From: Intestinimonas sp. | GTDB lineage: Bacteria > Bacillota > Clostridia > Oscillospirales > Oscillospiraceae | Direction of reading: 5' to 3' | Assembly: GCA_022653075.1 (NCBI GenBank) | Contig: JALCSB010000010.1 | Location: 44,932 to 108,931, forward strand | Length of the DNA: 64,000 nt | Shown: piece after piece, positions 59,008 to 64,000 of the stretch | Position numbering within the stretch: the stretch's first letter is position 1 | How the letters are laid out: each line of letters opens with the position of its first letter | Notes under the pieces: generated by a model | Seen by the model: the letters and a program-made list of their open reading frames with translations, nothing else | The model's database searches: none | What the model was told of the DNA's origin: nothing | Translations under genes and position numbers: made by a program

Positions 59008-60177
59008 TTACTTTTTCAGGTTCTTTAGGAAACGTTCCATGCGCGTCATGGCCTCGGCCAGATCTTTCATCGAGGTGGCGTAACAGCAGCGGACAAAACC
59101 CTCACCGCCCGGCCCAAAAGCGGAGCCGGAGATAACCGCCACATGCTCCTCCACCAAAAACCGTTCGCAGAACTCATCGGAAGTCAGCCCGGTGCCCCTG
59201 ATATCCGGAAACATGTAAAATGCACCCTTGGGTTCAAAGCAGGGCAGACCAATCCTGCGCAGACCTTCTAGAAGATAGCGCCGGCGCCCGTCGTACTCGT
59301 CCCGCATATGTTCCACATCCCGGTCACCGTTTTTCATGGCCTCGATGGCGGCGTACTGGCTGGTAGTGGGTGAGCACATAATGCTGAACTGGTGCATCTT
59401 CGTCATCTGCTGAATGATGGGCGCAGGAGCGCAGGCGTAACCCATGCGCCAGCCGGTCATGGCGTGGCTCTTGGAAAAGCCGCCTATCACCACGGTCCGG
59501 TCATACATATCCGGAATATTTGCCATGGAGACATGATGCTGCCCATAGGTCAGCTCGGCGTAAATCTCATCCGATACCACCATGATATCTGTTCCCCGCA
59601 GAAGCTCCGCAATTGCTTGCAAGTCCTCTCGTCCCATGATACCGCCGGTAGGATTACAGGGGAAGGGCAATACCAGCGCCTTGGTCTTTGGCGTGATGGC
59701 GCTGCGCAGCTTTTCCGGCGTCAGCCGAAACTCATCCTCCGCCTTGAGTTCCAGAAAAACCGGTACACCGCTGCACATGGAAACGAGGGGACCATAGCAC
59801 ACAAAAGAAGGCACTGGGATAATGACCTCGTCCCCCGGATCCACCAAGACGCGAAACGCAGCGTCAATGGCCTCGCTGCCGCCCACCGTAATCAGGACCT
59901 GGCTGGAGTAAGGGTATTGCAGGTCAAAGCGCCGGTTCATATAAGCGGAGACCTCTTTTCGCAGGTCTGACATACCGGCGTTAGCGGTATAGTGGGTAAA
60001 ACCTTTTTCCAAAGAGTAGATTCCGGCATCCCGGATGTGCCAGGGGGTCACAAAATCCGGCTCGCCCACACCCAGCGAAATGGCGTCCTTCATCTCCTCC
60101 AGTAAGTCAAAAAACTTCCGGATACCGGAGGGGCGTACCGTCTGAATCCGTTTCGAGAGAATATCCTCATAGTTCAT
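59008..60177 (-). CDS. Class I/II PLP aminotransferase
   Basis: 389 aa. Fold type I: GVGEPDFVTPWHI, GGSEAIDAAFRVLVDPGDE, NPTGGIM, PLP lysine in GGFSKSHAMTGWRMGY and the C-terminal Arg in FVRCCYA. Close to the aspartate/aromatic aminotransferase group; the substrate cannot be fixed. Start ATG 60177 overlaps the lrp stop (ATGA), implying coupling; a GTG at 60189 with AGGAG is an alternative. Operon: lrp, aminotransferase, ApgM-like, DUF1015. Confidence 0.92.
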   Translation of the reverse strand: MNYEDILSKRIQTVRPSGIRKFFDLLEEMKDAISLGVGEPDFVTPWHIRDAGIYSLEKGFTHYTANAGMSDLRKEVSAYMNRRFDLQYPYSSQVLITVGGSEAIDAAFRVLVDPGDEVIIPVPSFVCYGPLVSMCSGVPVFLELKAEDEFRLTPEKLRSAITPKTKALVLPFPCNPTGGIMGREDLQAIAELLRGTDIMVVSDEIYAELTYGQHHVSMANIPDMYDRTVVIGGFSKSHAMTGWRMGYACAPAPIIQQMTKMHQFSIMCSPTTSQYAAIEAMKNGDRDVEHMRDEYDGRRRYLLEGLRRIGLPCFEPKGAFYMFPDIRGTGLTSDEFCERFLVEEHVAVISGSAFGPGGEGFVRCCYATSMKDLAEAMTRMERFLKNLKK

Positions 60178-60656
60178 ACGAAGATCCACTCCCTCTCCTG
60201 CTTCTCCTGCGGCTCAAAAATGAGGTGCTTTTCCTTATATTTTTTCAGGATAAAGTGGGTGGCGGTGCCTGTTACATCGTCCAGCGGCGCCAGCCGCTCC
60301 CCTACAAACTGGGCGACCTCTTTTAGCGTACGGCCGGAAATAATGACGGTCAGGTCAAAAGAGCCGCTCATGAGATAGACCGACTCCACTTCCTCATATT
60401 GATAGATACGCTCGGCCACACGATCGAATCCTTCGCCGCGCTGCGGGGTCACGTTGACTTCAATCAGCGCGGTTACCGCCTCACGGTGGGTACGGTCCCA
60501 GTCCACGATGGCCTTATAGCCCAGGATGACTTTATCATCTTCCCATTTTTTAATGGCAGCGGCAACTTCTTCCTTCGTCATGCCTGCCATGGCAGCCAGT
60601 TGGGCATGCGTGAGAGTGCAGTCCTCTTCCAGCAGGCTCAGCAGTTTCGTATCCAT
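60174..60656 (-). CDS. Lrp/AsnC family transcriptional regulator
   Basis: 160 aa. Winged-helix N-terminus (LLSLLEEDCTLTHAQLAAMAG, EEVAAAIKKWEDDKVI) and a RAM domain (ALIEVNVTPQRGEGFDRVAERI, SVYLMSGSFDLTVIISG). First gene of the aminotransferase operon and probably its amino-acid-responsive regulator. Confidence 0.93.
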   Translation of the reverse strand: MDTKLLSLLEEDCTLTHAQLAAMAGMTKEEVAAAIKKWEDDKVILGYKAIVDWDRTHREAVTALIEVNVTPQRGEGFDRVAERIYQYEEVESVYLMSGSFDLTVIISGRTLKEVAQFVGERLAPLDDVTGTATHFILKKYKEKHLIFEPQEKQEREWIFV

Positions 60657-60736
60657 ATTACAATCCTCCCCGTTCTCATAAAATCGGAGTTCTCTTCCGG
60701 CCGCCTGCGGCGGTCAACACAAAATGGTATTTTTTC

Positions 60737-60765
60737 ATTATACACGGAACCGTACCCCTGGGCAA
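60737..60765 (-). promoter_or_regulatory. Sigma-A promoter of the lrp-aminotransferase operon
   Basis: Minus strand -35 TTGCCC (60765-60760), 17-base spacer, -10 TATAAT with upstream TG (60742-60737). Confidence 0.7.
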
Positions 60766-60796
60766 GAGATACCCGGAAATCGGCATAAATATGTAC

Positions 60797-60828
60797 AGGA
60801 AAAGCCGCCTGGCGATTAGGCGGCTTTC
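60797..60828 (-). terminator. Terminator after the YbjQ-like gene
   Basis: 9-base perfect stem AAAGCCGCC/GGCGGCTTT (60827-60819 with 60809-60801), followed by TTTT-like sequence on the minus strand. Confidence 0.75.
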
Positions 60829-60836
60829 CACAGTAT

Positions 60837-61148
60837 TCAGTGGAATTTGACGGCGGTACCGTACGCGATGACCTCGGCCGCACCCTGCATCACGGTGGAG
60901 GATGCATAGCGTATATTCACCACGGCATCGGCCCCCAGTTCCTCTGCTTCCGCCACCATACGCTTGGTTGCTAGGGCACGCGCGTCGTTCATCATCTTCG
61001 TGTAGGCGGATAGCTCCCCACCTACCAGTGTTTTAAGTCCTTGGGTAATATCACGGCCGATATTTCTGGTTTGAATTGTGCTACCCTTTACCAGACCCAG
61101 CATCTCCAGCTCTTTGCCGGAAATATAATCAGTATTGACTAAGATCAT
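60837..61148 (-). CDS. YbjQ/UPF0145-family protein
   Basis: 103 aa. The signature MILVNTDYISGKEL, then GADAVVNIRYASSTVMQGAAEVIAYGTAV, is typical of this pentamer-forming heavy-metal-binding-like family of unknown role. A GTG at 61157 is an alternative start. It overlaps the upstream membrane-protein gene by about 20 bases, so the two are coupled. Confidence 0.9.
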   Translation of the reverse strand: MILVNTDYISGKELEMLGLVKGSTIQTRNIGRDITQGLKTLVGGELSAYTKMMNDARALATKRMVAEAEELGADAVVNIRYASSTVMQGAAEVIAYGTAVKFH

Positions 61149-61359
61149 CTTCCTCACCGCTCCTTATTTCATGGATACGCTCGATCAGTACATAAATGGA
61201 GGCACCCAGCAAAGCCAGTGGAATTACAGCCCCTATGAGCCGGACGGCCAGCCGCAGCCCCGGAGTCAGGAACAGCATCACCAGCCAGCTGGAAAACCAT
61301 AATCCTGACAGCACAGTAATAACAATAGGCGCCGCCAGCTTCCGTTTTCGCATCGTCAT
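61129..61359 (-). CDS. Small two-helix membrane protein
   Basis: 76 aa. Two hydrophobic segments (VITVLSGLWFSSWLVMLFL, LIGAVIPLALLGASIYVLI) after a basic start (MTMRKRKL), and an acidic tail. Upstream partner of the YbjQ-like gene, with AAAGGA six bases from the ATG. Such short membrane proteins often accompany YbjQ homologues. Confidence 0.75.
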   Translation of the reverse strand: MTMRKRKLAAPIVITVLSGLWFSSWLVMLFLTPGLRLAVRLIGAVIPLALLGASIYVLIERIHEIRSGEEDDLSQY

Positions 61360-61386
61360 CCACCATCCTTTCCGGTGTTCATTTTC

Positions 61387-61414
61387 ATCATATCACGGTA
61401 AAACAAACTGTCAA
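61387..61414 (-). promoter_or_regulatory. Sigma-A promoter of the small membrane protein/YbjQ operon
   Basis: Minus strand -35 TTGACA (61414-61409), 16-base spacer, -10 TATGAT (61392-61387). Confidence 0.7.
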
Positions 61415-61475
61415 GTCGAACTCTGTCTCCGAGAGCACTTTGCCGTAGGTGTATGTGCAAATTAGGAAAAATCAG

Positions 61476-61504
61476 TTGACAAAGCACAGCCTGACGGCTA
61501 TAAT
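61476..61504 (+). promoter_or_regulatory. Sigma-A promoter of tRNA-Leu
   Basis: Perfect -35 TTGACA (61476-61481), 17-base spacer, perfect -10 TATAAT (61499-61504). Confidence 0.9.
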
Positions 61505-61532
61505 AATCAGGCAGTCTTTTCTAGGCCATTAT

Positions 61533-61619
61533 GCGGCTGTGCTGGAACTGGTAGACTGGCAAGCTTGAGGTGCTTGTGTCCAACTGGACGTACGGGTTCG
61601 ATTCCCGTCAGCCGCACCA
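61533..61619 (+). tRNA. tRNA-Leu (anticodon GAG)
   Basis: 87-base type II tRNA. Acceptor GCGGCTG/CAGCCGC with encoded CCA, anticodon stem CAAGC/GCTTG around TTGAGGT, long variable arm, T-loop GTTCGATTC. Own promoter and terminator. Confidence 0.95.
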
Positions 61620-61659
61620 AATCCCGAAGCATTGAGAAATCAGTGTTTCGGGATTTTTT
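61619..61659 (+). terminator. Terminator after tRNA-Leu
   Basis: AATCCCGAA pairs with TTCGGGATT across 18 bases, followed by T6. Confidence 0.8.
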
Positions 61660-62314
61660 CTTACTGCCACAATGGATTGACGGTTTTATATATTAAAACT
61701 GAATTTCGCAATTAGAGAGTGTGTTCGGTATCTAAAAGCAAAAATTGCACACGAATTTGCCCCACCACCGTCCGACCGCTTGGGCAGTGGTGGGTACTGT
61801 TTTATTTCTTTGCTTGCAAGCAGGCTGAGCATTTGCAGTACCCACCCTGCGCACTTATCAAAAACAGTAATATTCATTTTATGCTCAAAGCACCACTGAT
61901 GTTCATCTTCAGTGTATATTTTGTGGCGTTGTCTTGGTATCGCTCTCCCGCTGGAGGCATAAAGGGCAGGGGCGTAAATAACGGGTCCAATAATCGTCTA
62001 CACTTGGCCAGAACCATTGCATGCAGGATGCTTCATCTTGGTTTCTCTACATTTCGTTTAGACAGCAGACATAGCGTGCTCCTTTTTCACTATTGCATAA
62101 AATAAAAATAGCTTCGCCCCAGAACGTGGCCGGGACGAAGCGTAGCCCGGTAGGGAATACATACATCAGGGCTATGGATAATATTAACATACTTTGAACA
62201 AAATTGAGAATTTTCGAGATAAAAAACGCACGCCCGTCATTGGACCTGCGTCTTCGTTTCATATTGAATTATTGTGGCGCGGTAAACTTTTAATTGCTAA
62301 TTAGGAGGACAATT
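61660..62314. other. Gene-poor, lower-G+C stretch with inverted repeats
   Basis: No coding frame here looks real. Notable pieces are CCCACCAC (61761-61768) against GTGGTGGG (61787-61794), and GGTGGGTACTG (61789-61799) against CAGTACCCACC (61836-61846), so the middle strand has two alternative partners. A terminator-like hairpin for the minus strand lies at 62111-62141, followed by TATTTTTATTTT. Decayed genes or an untranslated RNA are both possible. Confidence 0.45.
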
Positions 62315-62476
62315 ATGGGGGCATTAGACTTGGCTTTCGCTAAATACTTCTTTAATTTTCTCACGCCGAATATCGTTAACTGCCTGTCGGTTATGCCGGT
62401 CGTAACGACACCTGTAATATCTGCACACGCCAAGCTTTGCGTTTTATCGCCATCCGGTGTGTATTTATTTCGCTAG
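62315..62476 (+). CDS. Possible small open reading frame or gene remnant
   Basis: 53 codons from ATG 62315 behind a strong AGGAGG. Begins MGALDLAFAKYFFNFLTPN; hydrophobic and unlike neighbouring proteins. A good ribosome-binding site but no recognised family; it may be the intact 5' part of a decayed gene. Confidence 0.3.
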   Translation: MGALDLAFAKYFFNFLTPNIVNCLSVMPVVTTPVISAHAKLCVLSPSGVYLFR

Positions 62477-62605
62477 CGATAAATCATGTTGCTGGTTAGC
62501 TCCTTTTCTTTTGTTGTATCTTATCATACTGTCCGAAATTTGATATAAAAAAGCACCCACCGTGAAGGCAAGTGCTTATTTCTCATATTCTGTTTTTATG
62601 AATCT

Positions 62606-63346
62606 TCAGATTCCCAGCAGCTGCTTTTTCTTTGCTTCAAATTCATCTTGACTGATTATCTCGTCATCTAAAAGCTGCTTGAACTTTTTTATTTCATCTG
62701 CAGCGCTTATTGCCGGTGTCTCATTTTTAGGTTCACTTTCCTTTGTAATCACCGAAAGCGCAGATAATATTTCCTGTGCACTGTCATAGGCAGCTTTGTA
62801 TAATATCGAACCAGATTTTGCCGGTGCAGTAAGCAAATCAATATATTGCACAGGTGTATCAATATTGTCCAAGGTAATCTTGATTTTAAGGCTGTTGACA
62901 ATCTTTCTGCTCTTTTTATTACCGATAGTGGCTCCTACAATTGCGCCAACACCGCCAAAAAGCAGGCTTCCCGTTATTGCGGAACCCAGTCCTCCTTTGA
63001 CAACGCTGTCTCCATCCTCCAGCAGCTCAAATTCAATAATTTCCGAATAACTATGAATAAATGCATTAGCCCTCCCTAAAATTTTATCGGGAGCGAGCCA
63101 TTGCTTTTTTTCATCATCAAATTCGATATATTTGCCAACTATTTTGGTTGCATTAAATTTTTTCAATGCATCTTGATTAGCATCAATGTTTTTAATTTGC
63201 CCAATGGTCATTCGAGGAGTGCTAAATCTGAGATCTACCTTGACTTTTTTCATACAATCCTTGCATATATATCCGTCAGCACACCTAAACTTTGCTTTTT
63301 CTTGCCCACAAAGACCACAAGATTTTGTTTTACCTAATAAACCCAT
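62606..63346 (-). CDS. Zinc-ribbon (DUF4428-like) protein with glycine-zipper and SHOCT-like end
   Basis: 246 aa. N-terminal zinc ribbon (CGLCGQEKAKFRCADGYICKDC), a central beta-rich domain, a glycine-rich hydrophobic segment (GGLGSAITGSLLFGGVGAIVGATIG) like a glycine zipper, and a C-terminal SHOCT-like helix pair (IKKFKQLLDDEIISQDEFEAKK). ATG behind GGAGG. Low G+C compared with the rest of the window, which suggests recent acquisition. Family function unknown; it is often found near mobile DNA. Confidence 0.82.
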   Translation of the reverse strand: MGLLGKTKSCGLCGQEKAKFRCADGYICKDCMKKVKVDLRFSTPRMTIGQIKNIDANQDALKKFNATKIVGKYIEFDDEKKQWLAPDKILGRANAFIHSYSEIIEFELLEDGDSVVKGGLGSAITGSLLFGGVGAIVGATIGNKKSRKIVNSLKIKITLDNIDTPVQYIDLLTAPAKSGSILYKAAYDSAQEILSALSVITKESEPKNETPAISAADEIKKFKQLLDDEIISQDEFEAKKKQLLGI

Positions 63347-63842
63347 ACTATAACCTCCATATATATTTACAATACAATTAGATGGTAAATATTGTACTGC
63401 AAAAATTATTGGTAGGCAAGATGAAAAGTCAACAGAATTTCGGGCAATACGTTATGTACTTTAAAATTTTCAGCTTCTTTCGTAGCTTAAAATCGCCCGG
63501 CTTTTTCGAGTTAATATAGCGATTACAATTTTCAAAAATATCTTCATTTTAAGCTCCAAAATAATTAATAATAAACAGGACTCGCGAATTAACAGTACGG
63601 CAACTTTTCCAATATTAAACATAGCACTAAACCCAGAACAGCAAAAGCGCAGGCCCGCCGAAACGGGCCTGCGCTTTTATTTCGTGTTGAATAAAGAGAG
63701 AGAGAGGGAAGGAAAAGAGGTGTATGGAATCAGCTCTCGCTGATGAGTTTATGATACCCCTCTCTCGTACCGTTTTGATGAACAGCCTTTGAACGCAAAC
63801 TAAACATTCTCTTAACAAAAAGCCCCCGGCTCGGTTATGCCC
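63347..63842. other. AT-rich gap without a convincing gene
   Basis: An inverted repeat ATATTTAC/GTAAATAT (63363-63370 with 63385-63392) lies upstream of the zinc-ribbon gene and may be its operator. A terminator stands at 63643-63678. A GA-repeat tract follows near 63700. I see no reading frame worth calling. Confidence 0.5.
63643..63678 (+). terminator. Perfect 15-base hairpin, probable terminator
   Basis: Arms 63643-63657 and 63664-63678 with CCGAAA between, A4 and T4 at the edges. Probably belongs to the minus-strand gene entering from the right. Confidence 0.75.
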
Positions 63843-64000
63843 TCACAGTTTAAGCGCTCTCGCCTCAACGACCGCCAGCTCCTCGCGGGTCACAAAGGAC
63901 TTGTAGCCGGTGCCGCTGCCGGCGCTCTCACAGATTCCAATGTGGTTCATAACGGAGGCGCTCCCGTCAAAGTTAAAGAATACCAGGTCCCCGGGCCGAA
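63843..64000 (-). CDS. C-terminal end of a CHAP or NlpC/P60-like hydrolase (partial)
   Basis: Minus-strand frame open from the window edge to TGA at 63845-63843 (51 codons). RPGDLVFFNFDGSASVMNHIG is the typical PGDLVFF...HIGI segment holding the catalytic His of NlpC/P60 and CHAP peptidoglycan hydrolases. The N-terminal part with the Cys lies outside the window. Confidence 0.75.
   Translation of the reverse strand, partial: RPGDLVFFNFDGSASVMNHIGICESAGSGTGYKSFVTREELAVVEARALKL

Noticed and set aside
61599..62300. Attachment-site duplication of the tRNA-Leu 3' end
   Set aside because: I found no second copy of the tRNA tail within the window, and no integrase gene is present.

Overview
The window looks like the chromosome of a strictly anaerobic, spore-forming Firmicute of the class Clostridia. 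My best guess is Oscillospiraceae/Ruminococcaceae (Flavonifractor, Intestinimonas or Lawsonibacter-like), from the moderately high G+C, the clear Gram-positive ribosome-binding sites, the spoIIA operon and spoIIR, a clostridial-order Rnf complex (C-D-G-E-A-B), T-box leaders and sigma-A promoters with near-consensus boxes. The family assignment is inference; no rRNA gene is present. There is no prophage, insertion sequence or CRISPR array.

Layout: 1-4500 (+) holds the end of a RecD2-type helicase, comF, an mreB-family gene and a small membrane protein. 4586-8150 (-) has metY, mscS and tuf. 8250-19562 (-) is the transcription/translation core: rpoB-rpoC from one promoter, then an L7Ae-like gene, rpsL, rpsG, fusA and tuf behind a second promoter. 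19926-24835 holds envelope genes (a Gpi18-like glycosyltransferase, an SH3-NlpC/P60 hydrolase, a GT2/GtrA pair) and two small unknown genes. 24951-26469 (-) is spoIIAA-spoIIAB-sigF. 26641-29271 (-) is valS behind a T-box. 29662-34762 (-) is rnfCDGEAB. 35022-43469 (+) is the branched-chain amino acid block: a T-box, two tandem acetolactate synthase pairs (ilvB1-ilvN1-ilvB2-ilvN2), ilvC, then a divergent FCD-type GntR regulator and ilvD. 43549-46641 has gluQ, an ECF transporter S component and a divergent MocR-type regulator. 46746-47331 (-) is a five-tRNA cluster (Gly, Arg, His, Gln, Lys). 47453-49818 has pyrB with a zinc tail and small genes. 49985-54814 is a divergent lactate module (permease; lactate racemase and FAD-linked dehydrogenase). 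54884-61359 (-) has spoIIR, ispE, a DUF1015 gene, an ApgM-type phosphotransferase, an aminotransferase, an Lrp regulator and two small genes. 61533-64000 has a tRNA-Leu, a gene-poor AT-rich stretch, a DUF4428/SHOCT-like gene and the end of a CHAP or NlpC/P60-like gene.

How the genes fit together: lactate enters through the permease, LarA interconverts its enantiomers and the GlcD-type enzyme oxidises it to pyruvate. Pyruvate feeds acetolactate synthase and the valine/isoleucine/leucine pathway. Rnf couples ferredoxin and NAD to an ion gradient. The valS and ilv T-boxes both show a candidate GTC (valine) specifier. Three TTGGT-type inverted repeats control the lactate promoters, and a different FCD-type operator pair sits between the overlapping regulator and ilvD promoters.

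The most unusual items are: a MocR regulator whose PLP-anchoring lysine is replaced by arginine; an aspartate carbamoyltransferase fused to the zinc module of PyrI without its allosteric domain; a consensus-matching forespore (sigma-G) promoter in front of a DUF1540 gene; and a possible serine/threonine-related cluster (Lrp, aminotransferase, ApgM-like enzyme, DUF1015).
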